From: Candidatus Puniceispirillum sp.
Lineage (GTDB): Bacteria; Pseudomonadota; Alphaproteobacteria; Puniceispirillales; Puniceispirillaceae
Direction of reading: 5' to 3'
Assembly (NCBI GenBank): GCA_016780525.1
Contig: JADHLR010000069.1
Coordinates: 1 to 8,192 of the forward strand
DNA length: 8,192 nucleotides
Part shown: positions 1 to 5,889 of the stretch, one piece after another
How positions within the stretch are numbered: the stretch's first letter is position 1
Layout: every line of letters begins with the position of its first letter
The notes under the pieces: model-generated
What the model saw: only the letters and a program-made list of their open reading frames with translations
What the model was told of the DNA's origin: nothing
Database searches by the model: none
Program-made: the position numbers and the translations under genes

Positions 1-1
1 G

Positions 2-70
2 TTGAGCGGCATAATCTGGCGCTGGTATGTGGCGCACAATGCCGCTGGTAAAGGGGCAGACCGGAGATGA
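2..70 (+). CDS. C-terminal tail of upstream gene, probably a LivM-type permease (partial)
   Basis: One forward frame stays open from the window edge to a TGA at 68-70 and overlaps the ATG of the next gene as ATGA, the usual arrangement in translationally coupled ABC operons. The visible 22 residues begin with LSGIIWRWYV and end in a basic tail (GKGADRR), which fits the end of a membrane protein whose last helix exits to the cytoplasm. In HAAT importers the gene directly before livG is normally livM, the second permease; that identity is inferred from position only. A competing frame ends at a TAA at 49-51 (last residues CGAQCRW) and cannot be excluded from so short a fragment. Confidence 0.38.
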   Translation: MSGIIWRWYVAHNAAGKGADRR

Positions 71-813
71 GCAAGGCTGTCCTCGAATTGCAGAATCTGC
101 ATAAATCTTTTGGCGCGTTGCAGGCGACCCGTGATTTATCCTTTTGCGTCAATGCGGGTGAAATCCATGCGCTGATCGGGCCAAATGGTGCGGGCAAAAC
201 AACATTGATTCAGCAAATCTATGGTGCCCTGAAACCCGATAGCGGGACGGTGCTGTTAAACGGGCGCGACATTACCGGCTTGTCGGTTGCTGACCGGGTG
301 CAGGCTGGTATTGGCCGGTCGTTCCAGATCAGCAATGTGCTGATGGATTTTACCGTTCTTGAAAATGCGATCATTGCCGAACAGGCGCGTCTTCGCCAAA
401 GTTTCCGTTTTCTGCATCCGGCCTTTGATGATCCGGATCTGCAAACGGGTGCGCATAAAATTTTAAACCGGGTGGGTCTTGATGACCGTGCTGCGGCACG
501 GGCCAGCGACCTGGCGCATGGCGAGCGGCGGATGCTGGAACTGGCGCTGGCGCTGGCCACCCGGCCGGATCTGTTGTTGTTGGACGAGCCGATGGCCGGG
601 GCAGGCCAGCAGGAAAGCCAGCGCATGAGCCAGATTATCAATGATCTGCGCGGCACCGTCGCGATCCTGCTGATCGAACATGATATGGATGCGGTATTCC
701 GCCTTGCTGACCGCATAACGGTTCTGGTTGAAGGGGCGGTCATCGCCACTGGTACAGCTGACCAGATCAGCCATGATGCGGCTGTGCGGGCTGCCTATCT
801 GGGAAGCGAATAG
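67..813 (+). CDS. livG: ABC transporter ATP-binding protein, branched-chain amino acid (LivG) type
   Basis: This is a cytoplasmic ATPase that, with a LivF-type partner, powers a HAAT-family importer for branched-chain amino acids or related carboxylates or amides. The 248-residue length is normal for LivG. In order one sees the Walker A GPNGAGKT (residues 38-45), the Q-loop in GIGRSFQ (Gln87), the variant ABC signature LAHGE (149-153), the Walker B LLLLDE (169-174) and the H-loop His205 in IEHDM. The GIGRSFQ stretch and the AG-x-x-x-x-E segment after Walker B are typical of LivG rather than LivF. The D-loop reads MAGAGQQE instead of the commoner AGLNxxE. An AAAGGGG ribosome site lies at 50-56, ten bases before the ATG. 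The next gene starts two bases after the stop. The family is secure; the transported substrate is not, since related pairs also carry urea, aromatic acids and other compounds. Confidence 0.93.
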   Translation: MSKAVLELQNLHKSFGALQATRDLSFCVNAGEIHALIGPNGAGKTTLIQQIYGALKPDSGTVLLNGRDITGLSVADRVQAGIGRSFQISNVLMDFTVLENAIIAEQARLRQSFRFLHPAFDDPDLQTGAHKILNRVGLDDRAAARASDLAHGERRMLELALALATRPDLLLLDEPMAGAGQQESQRMSQIINDLRGTVAILLIEHDMDAVFRLADRITVLVEGAVIATGTADQISHDAAVRAAYLGSE

Positions 814-815
814 CG

Positions 816-1520
816 ATGCTGGAACTCGATCATATAGACGCTGGATATGGGGCCGGGCAGGTTCTGTTTGGCGTCTGCCTGACGGTTAACGCCGGTGCCT
901 GCGTATCATTAATGGGGCGCAATGGCATGGGCAAAACAACGACCGTGCGCACCATCATGGGGCAATTGCCGCTGCTCGCCGGACGGATCAGCCGCTTTGG
1001 TGATGCGCGGCCGGCGCGCCCGTCATTTGACATTGCCCGGGCTGGCATTGGGCTGGTGCCAGAAGGTCGGCAGATTTTCTCAAATCTTACGGTGCGTGAA
1101 AATCTGCAGACATTTTTTCGGCCGCCGGCTGATCAGTCTGGCACCTCCTGGCATCTTGATCGGGTGCTTGATCTTTTCCCGCGCTTGGCCGAGCGGCTGG
1201 ATCATGCCGGCAATCATTTGTCTGGTGGTGAACAGCAAATGCTGGCCATTGGTCGCGCCTTGATGACCAATCCAAAGCTGTTGATCCTCGATGAAGCCAC
1301 CGAAGGGCTGGCCCCAATCATTCGCAGCCAGATCTGGGATTGTCTGCAACGCCTGAAACAGGACGGCCAGTCGATTCTGATTATTGATAAGAATCTTGAT
1401 GCGATCGCCAGACTCGCCGACCATCACTATATCCTCGATAAAGGCCGCGTGGTGTGGCATGGCGATTCAAAATCGCTGCTGGCCACGACTGATTTGAAAT
1501 CACGCTATCTTGGTGTGTAG
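816..1520 (+). CDS. livF: ABC transporter ATP-binding protein, branched-chain amino acid (LivF) type
   Basis: This is the second ATPase of the HAAT importer, expected to form a heterodimer with the LivG-like protein encoded just upstream. It has 234 residues, the usual LivF size. Motifs in order are the Walker A GRNGMGKT (34-41), the LivF hallmark VPEGRQIF followed by LTVRENL (81-97), the perfect signature LSGGEQQ (135-141) and the Walker B LLILDE (155-160) followed by ATEGLAP. The H-loop region reads IIDKN (189-193) where LivF proteins usually have VEQN, so the switch position is Lys instead of the Gln typical of LivF or the His of most ABC ATPases. A GGAAG-like ribosome site sits inside the end of livG. 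The tight spacing implies one transcript. The substrate is unresolved; the following thiolase suggests a compound degraded through acyl-CoA intermediates. Confidence 0.93.
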   Translation: MLELDHIDAGYGAGQVLFGVCLTVNAGACVSLMGRNGMGKTTTVRTIMGQLPLLAGRISRFGDARPARPSFDIARAGIGLVPEGRQIFSNLTVRENLQTFFRPPADQSGTSWHLDRVLDLFPRLAERLDHAGNHLSGGEQQMLAIGRALMTNPKLLILDEATEGLAPIIRSQIWDCLQRLKQDGQSILIIDKNLDAIARLADHHYILDKGRVVWHGDSKSLLATTDLKSRYLGV

Positions 1521-1524
1521 ACTA

Positions 1525-1543
1525 TAAGACAGCCGGGGTCTTA
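1525..1543 (+). other. Small hairpin after livF
   Basis: TAAGAC at 1525-1530 pairs with GTCTTA at 1538-1543 around a 7-base loop (AGCCGGG), five bases after the livF stop. The stem is only 6 bp and is followed by AAAATTATC rather than a T-run, so it is at best a weak processing or attenuation site between the transporter genes and the thiolase. It could be chance. Confidence 0.2.
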
Positions 1544-1586
1544 AAAATTATCAGGGCCGGGTGAACAGACAGTCAGGACAGGACAA

Positions 1587-2792
1587 ATGATGGACGCTTT
1601 TATTTGTGATGCAACCCGCACCCCGATTGGCCGGTTTGGCGGCGGCCTTGCATCGGTGCGGCCGGATGATCTGGCAGCGCATGTAATCCGCGCATTGCTG
1701 TCCCGCAATGCATCACTCGACCCCGCGGCGATTGACGAGATCAGTTTTGGCTGTGCCAATCAGGCTGGTGAGGATAATCGCAATGTCGCGCGGATGGCGG
1801 CGCTTCTTGCCGGTGTGCCAGTCGAGGTGCCGGCCAGCACCATCAACCGGCTCTGTGCATCGGGCATGGACACGGTGGCGCTCGCCGGGCGGGGCATTCG
1901 CCTGGGTGACTACCAGCTTGCCATTGCCGGCGGTGTTGAAAGCATGAGCCGCGCCCCCCTTGTCATGTCAAAGGCCGAGCATGGCTATAGCCGCAGCCAG
2001 CAAATTTTTGATACGACAATCGGCTGGCGCTTTGTGAACCCGGCAATGCAGGCCATTCATGGCGTCGATTCAATGCCGGAAACAGCCGATAATGTGGCGC
2101 GGGATTATGCGGTCAGCCGGCAAGATCAGGATGCGTTTGCGCTGCGCTCGCAACAGCGTTGCGCCAGCGCGCAAATGGCGGGTGTATTTGCCGAGGAAAT
2201 CACCCCGCTGAGCATCACGCAAAAATCCGGCGACACTGTTACGCTGGATCGTGATGAGCATCCGCGCGCTGGTGTCACATTGGACAAGCTGGCCCGGTTG
2301 CCCGGTGTCAATGGTGATGGATCGACGGTGACAGCCGGCAATGCGTCCGGGATAAATGATGGTGCGGCGGCGTTGTTGCTGGCGTCACAATCGGCGCTGG
2401 CAACGCATGGTCTGACGCCGCTTGCCCGTATTGTGGCAACGGCAACGGCGGGTGTATCGCCGCGCATTATGGGCATTGGCCCGGTGCCGGCAAGCCAAAA
2501 AGCGCTGGCCAAAGCCGGGCTGACCATTGATGATATGGATCTCATTGAAATAAACGAGGCCTTTGCCGCACAGGGGCTTGCCTGTCTGCGTGCATTAGGC
2601 GTGGCGGATGATGCGCCGCATGTGAATCCGAATGGCGGGGCGATTGCACTGGGGCATCCGCTTGGCATGTCGGGTGCGCGTTTGGTGATGACCGCGGCCT
2701 ATGAATTACGCCGCCGCGGTGGTCGCTATGCGCTGTGTACCATGTGTATTGGTGTTGGTCAGGGCATGGCGCTGATCATTGAGGCCTGTTAG
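1587..2792 (+). CDS. pcaF: Acetyl-CoA acyltransferase, 3-oxoadipyl-CoA thiolase type
   Basis: This is a cytoplasmic thiolase that cleaves a 3-oxoacyl-CoA with CoA to acetyl-CoA and a shortened acyl-CoA. In PcaF and the related PaaJ the substrate is 3-oxoadipyl-CoA (yielding succinyl-CoA) or a close ring-fission product. The 401-residue length matches. The catalytic nucleophile is Cys90 in NRLCASGMD; NEAF (323-326) and GHPLG with His357 follow; the second catalytic Cys is Cys387 in CIGVGQG. Stretches such as FGCANQAGEDNRNVARMA, TIGWRFVNP and DSMPETADNVA are characteristic of the PcaF branch, distinguishing it from FadA or PhaA. The ATG at 1587 is followed directly by another at 1590; AGGA motifs at 1575-1578 and 1580-1583 serve either. 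No other beta-ketoadipate or phenylacetate gene is visible, so the pathway is inferred only from family resemblance. Confidence 0.9.
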   Translation: MMDAFICDATRTPIGRFGGGLASVRPDDLAAHVIRALLSRNASLDPAAIDEISFGCANQAGEDNRNVARMAALLAGVPVEVPASTINRLCASGMDTVALAGRGIRLGDYQLAIAGGVESMSRAPLVMSKAEHGYSRSQQIFDTTIGWRFVNPAMQAIHGVDSMPETADNVARDYAVSRQDQDAFALRSQQRCASAQMAGVFAEEITPLSITQKSGDTVTLDRDEHPRAGVTLDKLARLPGVNGDGSTVTAGNASGINDGAAALLLASQSALATHGLTPLARIVATATAGVSPRIMGIGPVPASQKALAKAGLTIDDMDLIEINEAFAAQGLACLRALGVADDAPHVNPNGGAIALGHPLGMSGARLVMTAAYELRRRGGRYALCTMCIGVGQGMALIIEAC

Positions 2793-2849
2793 GCTGGTGC
2801 CGGGTCAATGAAAAACCGCAATTATTTTGGTGCAGGATAATGGGAGCTG

Positions 2850-3521
2850 ATGATGCGGGTTGAACAGGCGCTGCGGAACCGCAAGTCATGTCGTGCATTT
2901 CTGGATCGTCCGGTTGATGCCGAAATCATCCGGTCAATCATCGCAGGCGCCGCACGGGCACCGTCAAATGGCAATTTACAGCCATGGCAGATTTACGTGT
3001 TGACCGGCAATGCGCTGGCCTCGCTGAAACAGGCCACCCGTCAGCATATCGACGATCAGGCACCGATGCCGACACCCGAATATCAGGTGTATCCAAAACC
3101 GCTAAAGGATGTGTATGACCAGCGCCGGCAGGCGATTGGTGAGGATCTATACCGGGTGTTGGGCATCCCGCGCGAGGATAAACAAAAACGCCGCGGTCAA
3201 TTTGCAAAAAATGCGCTGATGTTTAATGCGCCGGTCGGTCTGTTTGCCTACATCGACCGCTCGCTCAGCTATGGCCAATGGATGGATCTTGGCATGTATC
3301 TGCAAAGCGTGATGCTGCTTTGTGAAGAACATGGTATGGCGACATGTGCGCAGGGATATTGGACATTTTTTCACGAAACGGTACGCCAGGCCACTGGCGC
3401 GCCCGACATGTTCATGCTGGCCTGTGGTCTGGCCATTGGATTTGAGGATCAATCCGCCCCGATCAATGAGGTGCATTCGGCGCGCGTGGCGATTGATGAT
3501 TTTGCCGTATTTGTTGATTAG
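2850..3521 (+). CDS. Nitroreductase family FMN-dependent oxidoreductase
   Basis: This is a predicted FMN-containing NAD(P)H oxidoreductase, probably a cytoplasmic homodimer. The 223-residue chain carries the FMN-phosphate-binding RKSCRAF near the N-terminus (11-17), the flavin-contacting APSNGNLQPW (37-46), the QWMDLGMYLQSVMLL helix (143-157), GMATCAQGYW (162-171) and the C-terminal LACGLAIGFED (190-200). The central part (PEYQVYPKPL, RRxxIGEDLYRVLGIPRED) is typical of the group containing p-nitrobenzoate-reductase-like PnbA proteins, which differ from the BluB and RutE/HadB types. Physiological substrates of this group are mostly unknown; nitroaromatic reduction is often a side activity, and reduction of quinones, enones or aromatic rings is possible. 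GGGAG at 2842-2846 supports the start; ATG codons at 2850 and 2853 are both usable. The gene lies 57 bases after the thiolase and probably belongs to the same operon. Confidence 0.88.
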   Translation: MMRVEQALRNRKSCRAFLDRPVDAEIIRSIIAGAARAPSNGNLQPWQIYVLTGNALASLKQATRQHIDDQAPMPTPEYQVYPKPLKDVYDQRRQAIGEDLYRVLGIPREDKQKRRGQFAKNALMFNAPVGLFAYIDRSLSYGQWMDLGMYLQSVMLLCEEHGMATCAQGYWTFFHETVRQATGAPDMFMLACGLAIGFEDQSAPINEVHSARVAIDDFAVFVD

Positions 3522-3531
3522 GGGCTGCCCT

Positions 3532-3555
3532 TATCAGATACCCCTATCAGACACC
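3532..3555 (+). repeat. Two-copy imperfect tandem repeat, 13-base period
   Basis: TATCAGATACC (3532-3542) is repeated as TATCAGACACC (3545-3555) with a CC spacer and one mismatch. It lies between the nitroreductase stop and the ribosome site of the VOC gene. It may be a simple duplication; a regulatory role is not shown. Confidence 0.45.
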
Positions 3556-3569
3556 AAGAGGCGCGCGTG

Positions 3570-4262
3570 ATGAAGACTGTTGATACTGGTAAGCCTAAAC
3601 AGGCTGTCATTGACCATATTGTTTTTGGCTGTGATCAGCTTGATAGCGGCACGGCATATCTTGAGGCTATGCTGGCTGCCAGCTTTTCCGCTGGTGGACA
3701 GCATCAGATGATGGCAACGCATAACAGGCTTTTACGGTTGCAAAACAGCATCTATCTCGAGGCCATTGCCATTGACCATGACGCCGCAGCCACAACAGGT
3801 GATATTGGCCGGCGCCGCTGGTTTTCACTTGATGATGACCGCACAAGGCAGAAACTGGCGATATCGCCACAGCCATTATGCTGGGTTGTGGCGGTTGATG
3901 ACATTCATCAGGCGACCGAAAAATGTGGTTATGATGCGGGGCGGATCACCAAGGTCACGCGCGATGATCTGGAATGGTGGTTGACCATTCCTGATGATGG
4001 CAGTCTTGCCGAGTCGGGATTGCTGCCCAGTTTTATTGAATGGCCAAATGGCCGCAACCCGGCGAACCGGCTGCCGGAAAATGGCACCACACTTCAAAAT
4101 ATTATTTTGCTGCATCCTAACCCGCAATTCATTGCCAGCTGTATTGATAGAATCGGAATTGAGGAGCCAATCGAGGTGCGGCAAGGCCAGAACGAATTGA
4201 TTTTTCAATTAAAGACATCTTCTGGTGAATTGCTGTCTCTTTCCAATATTGTGGCGCAATAA
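3570..4262 (+). CDS. Glyoxalase-like (VOC superfamily) protein
   Basis: The protein resembles the glyoxalase-like domain group (Pfam Glyoxalase_3) of the vicinal-oxygen-chelate superfamily, which includes metal-dependent lyases, isomerases and dioxygenases. Counting from the ATG, the N-terminal segment has IDHIVFGCDQLDSG with His16, then HQMMATHNRLLRL with His51 and IYLEAIAID with Glu64; these are the conserved positions seen in the family, and His16 and Glu64 are plausible metal ligands. The total is 230 residues, with a second half matching the rest of the domain less clearly. A GTG at 3567 directly precedes the ATG at 3570; the ATG is preferred because AAGAGG at 3556-3561 lies eight bases before it. 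Its position after the thiolase and nitroreductase suggests a role in the same catabolic route, but the reaction cannot be named. Confidence 0.75.
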   Translation: MKTVDTGKPKQAVIDHIVFGCDQLDSGTAYLEAMLAASFSAGGQHQMMATHNRLLRLQNSIYLEAIAIDHDAAATTGDIGRRRWFSLDDDRTRQKLAISPQPLCWVVAVDDIHQATEKCGYDAGRITKVTRDDLEWWLTIPDDGSLAESGLLPSFIEWPNGRNPANRLPENGTTLQNIILLHPNPQFIASCIDRIGIEEPIEVRQGQNELIFQLKTSSGELLSLSNIVAQ

Positions 4263-4295
4263 GAAGGCCGGTGGCGTGATGCTGTTCATATATTA

Positions 4296-4316
4296 TGAAA
4301 AACCCGCCGTTTTTCA
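4296..4316. terminator. Candidate bidirectional terminator hairpin between convergent genes
   Basis: TGAAAAAC (4296-4303) and GTTTTTCA (4309-4316) form an 8-bp stem around the loop CCGCC. It lies 33 bases after the VOC stop and overlaps the stop codon of the minus-strand phosphoribosyltransferase gene (4314-4316). The A-rich and T-rich arms give a U-run-like arm for transcripts from either side, as expected for a shared terminator between convergent units. The stem is AT-rich and therefore weak, and there is no separate T-tract, so efficiency is doubtful. Confidence 0.38.
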
Positions 4317-4961
4317 GCGCGTTCTGATTTTTGGAAAAGCCAGTTCTGGGGTGTAGTGGGCAAAGCTATCAAGGCTCTGGCGATTGCATTGTTGCTGCAA
4401 ATCAGAACCGGGCCTGACTGCTGTTACACAGGCAAAGCGTTGGCGATAGCTAGCGGTTTTGTCATTCTCTTCCATGGCGATAGCCACCAGCCCAACGACC
4501 TCGCCAGCCTGGCGCTCGACTAGACGAATGGCACCGTCCATAGTACCACCGGTTTCGATCCATTGGTCCACTAGTAAAACCTTTGTTCCGACGGCAAAAG
4601 CAGGCTGGCGCATTTCCATATCTTGCGTGCGGCCAGAATAGTTTGAAAAGCTGACGCTGTCAGTGTCGACACATAATTTGCCGGTTTTCCGGATCGGCAG
4701 AAAGCCTACACCAATCCGCGCGGCAAGCGCCGATCCAAGGACAAATCCCATGGCATCCAAGCCGGCAACAACATCGCATTTAACGCTGTCGAGGTCTGCC
4801 ACGAGATCATCAAGTAAATCGTGAAATGCTTCGCCATTAATATAAATGGATGTCGGGTCAAGCCAGGCGAATTTTTCTCCCTTAGTATTGGGAGACATGA
4901 TGCTAAGATACCATCTGTCTGGCTTTGCATGGCCATTGAGATTTATTTTTTTGCTGGTCAT
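4314..4961 (-). CDS. Adenine phosphoribosyltransferase-like protein
   Basis: This is a type I phosphoribosyltransferase-fold protein expected to transfer ribose-5-phosphate from PRPP to a purine-like base in the cytoplasm. The 215-residue chain shows the Apt-like VVAGLDAMGFVLGSALAARIGVGF (split here at residues 64-87), the RKTGKL segment (91-96), a SNYSGRTQDMEM stretch (106-117) in the place of the EYG-x-D-x-LEMH of Apt, and the PRPP loop VLLVDQWIETGGTM (128-141). The loop has Asp132 but Gln133 where most relatives carry a second acid, followed by Trp-Ile-Glu instead of Val-Leu-Ala, so base specificity or activity may differ from housekeeping Apt. It is longer than the usual 170 to 180 residues, with extra N- and C-terminal segments. 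Its ATG overlaps the stop of the BtpA-like gene by four bases, implying translational coupling. The fold is confident; the substrate is unknown. Confidence 0.82.
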   Translation of the reverse strand: MTSKKINLNGHAKPDRWYLSIMSPNTKGEKFAWLDPTSIYINGEAFHDLLDDLVADLDSVKCDVVAGLDAMGFVLGSALAARIGVGFLPIRKTGKLCVDTDSVSFSNYSGRTQDMEMRQPAFAVGTKVLLVDQWIETGGTMDGAIRLVERQAGEVVGLVAIAMEENDKTASYRQRFACVTAVRPGSDLQQQCNRQSLDSFAHYTPELAFPKIRTR

Positions 4962-5701
4962 TGTTGGACTCCCATGGCTTCACATCTTAACATAAGCAAA
5001 TCAAGTTTTGCCGGATCAATCGTGTAGAAATCATCGGTAAAATTGATGCCGGTTGCAACCATGAAGCAATCTATCATCGCATAATCAGCGGCATTTTCAG
5101 GCGTGATACCAGATGCCAGAGCAATCGGCGCTTCCGGCAGGGCGTTGCGGAATGTCGCAATTTTACTGATCTCGGCAGCGTTGCCTGTGGCGACCCCCGA
5201 GGTCGTCACCACATCCATATAGCCGCCAGCAATCTGCGCGGCAGTTGCATAATCATCGGCATGTACCGGGCGTTGTTTTTTAAAGGCTGTGCCGCCAAAA
5301 TACAGTCCTGTCCAGTTGCTCTCATGCCGGATCTGCGAAATCCTTTCCGCTTCTGTTTGGAAATTTTCGCGCTCATCAATGCGGGCATCATCCGCCCAAT
5401 AGGCATTAATCAAACAGCCAGCTTCCGCAAGCTCAGCGAGGATCGGAAAGGCATCACCCCCGTTGACCGCCAGAAAATTAACGCCAATCCAGAAATCCGG
5501 ATATTGCGTGCGAATCGTTCGAATGATTGGCAGGAATGTCGCCACTTCAAAGTCATGATTGATGAGAAAACATCCGCGGATTCCGGCAGCTATTAATTTG
5601 TCGATATTGCTGGCTGCCTGATCATGCGTCAGGACATGGATTACCGGTAAAATGATCGGCGCATCAGACCCAAAAAAATGATGAAATTCAGACCTGTTCA
5701 C
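4958..5701 (-). CDS. BtpA/SgcQ-like TIM-barrel protein
   Basis: The 247-residue protein resembles the BtpA family, a TIM-barrel family whose members include cyanobacterial BtpA (linked to photosystem I) and E. coli SgcQ; enzymatic functions are largely undefined. Visible landmarks are LPVIHVL near the N-terminus (18-24), the alternating strand/helix pattern, TTSGVATGNAAEISK (166-180), ALASGITPENAADY (194-207) and a C-terminal VATGINFTDDFYTIDP (215-230). The SG-x-ATG, SGITPEN and VATG segments are where such barrels usually bind a phosphate. The start is a GTG, forced by an in-frame TAA two codons upstream (5705-5707) and supported by AAAGGA at 5709-5714. No signal peptide or membrane segment is seen. 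It is first in a two-gene operon with the phosphoribosyltransferase and diverges from the PotD-like gene. A role in nucleoside or phosphorylated-sugar metabolism is a guess from context. Confidence 0.68.
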   Translation of the reverse strand: MNRSEFHHFFGSDAPIILPVIHVLTHDQAASNIDKLIAAGIRGCFLINHDFEVATFLPIIRTIRTQYPDFWIGVNFLAVNGGDAFPILAELAEAGCLINAYWADDARIDERENFQTEAERISQIRHESNWTGLYFGGTAFKKQRPVHADDYATAAQIAGGYMDVVTTSGVATGNAAEISKIATFRNALPEAPIALASGITPENAADYAMIDCFMVATGINFTDDFYTIDPAKLDLLMLRCEAMGVQQ

Positions 5702-5708
5702 CCGTTAA

Positions 5709-5714
5709 TCCTTT
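5709..5714 (-). promoter_or_regulatory. Ribosome binding site fixing the GTG start of the BtpA-like gene
   Basis: Read on the minus strand this is AAAGGA, seven bases before the GTG at 5701-5699. Together with the in-frame TAA at 5707-5705 it leaves GTG as the only credible start. Confidence 0.65.
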
Positions 5715-5727
5715 ATTCCAGTGGGCC

Positions 5728-5755
5728 TTTATGTGATCTTTATGAATCCGGTCAA
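5728..5755 (-). promoter_or_regulatory. Candidate sigma-70 promoter for the BtpA-like/phosphoribosyltransferase operon
   Basis: On the minus strand TTGACC (5755-5750) matches five of six bases of the -35 consensus, and CATAAA (5733-5728) matches four of six of the -10, with a 16-base spacer. Transcription would begin near 5721, giving a leader of about 20 bases that contains the AAAGGA site. The geometry is coherent, but it is a by-eye prediction. Confidence 0.42.
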
Positions 5756-5807
5756 TGGATGTGTGTGACCTGTTCGCAGTTCGGTTACATTGGTGTGGTG
5801 ATCACAT
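5731..5807. promoter_or_regulatory. Inverted pair of ATGTGATC sites in the divergent intergenic region
   Basis: ATGTGATC at 5731-5738 is repeated exactly in inverted orientation as GATCACAT at 5800-5807, 61 bases apart. The second copy sits in a self-palindromic GTGATCAC (5798-5805). The first copy overlaps the predicted minus-strand -10 box. Such paired sites in a divergent promoter region can be operators for a shared regulator, and TGTGA resembles a CRP-type half-site. No clear plus-strand promoter for the binding-protein gene could be picked out of 5760-5872. Confidence 0.33.
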
Positions 5808-5889
5808 TTTTGAATGATTCTTTTGCAATCATAGTGGATCTGGTCAAAACTTAAAAGGCTGTAGATGAAAACAAAGGAGAGCTCGGGTC

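Noticed and set aside
219..749. Long minus-strand open frame of 176 codons opposite the livG-like gene
   Set aside because: It is antisense to a gene with all ABC motifs; its translation is Ser/Arg-rich and low in complexity, typical of a shadow frame.
67..1520. ATPase pair as the urea transporter UrtDE
   Set aside because: No urease or other urt gene is in view and the motifs do not discriminate strongly; a neighbouring thiolase does not suggest urea uptake, though the substrate stays open.
2126..2668. Minus-strand open frame of 180 codons opposite the thiolase
   Set aside because: It lies wholly inside the thiolase gene, and its translation is Ala/Ser/Pro-rich with no recognisable domain.
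1587..2792. Thiolase as FadA or as acetoacetyl-CoA thiolase (AtoB/PhaA)
   Set aside because: FGCANQAGEDNRNVARMA and TIGWRFVNP fit the PcaF/PaaJ branch better than fatty-acid or biosynthetic thiolases.
2850..3521. Nitroreductase-fold protein as BluB (dimethylbenzimidazole synthase)
   Set aside because: No cobalamin genes are nearby, and the central YPKPL...LGIPRED pattern belongs to the PnbA-like group.
3567..3569. GTG at 3567 as the VOC gene start
   Set aside because: An ATG follows immediately at 3570 with a better-spaced AAGAGG site; the difference is one residue.
5744..5820. Two GANTC sites (5744-5748 and 5816-5820) as CcrM cell-cycle control of the divergent promoters
   Set aside because: Two such sites in under 200 bases is not far from chance, and no other sign of cell-cycle regulation is present.
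5823..5851. TTGCAA with AAAACT 17 bases later as the binding-protein promoter
   Set aside because: The -10 match is only three of six bases, too weak to annotate.
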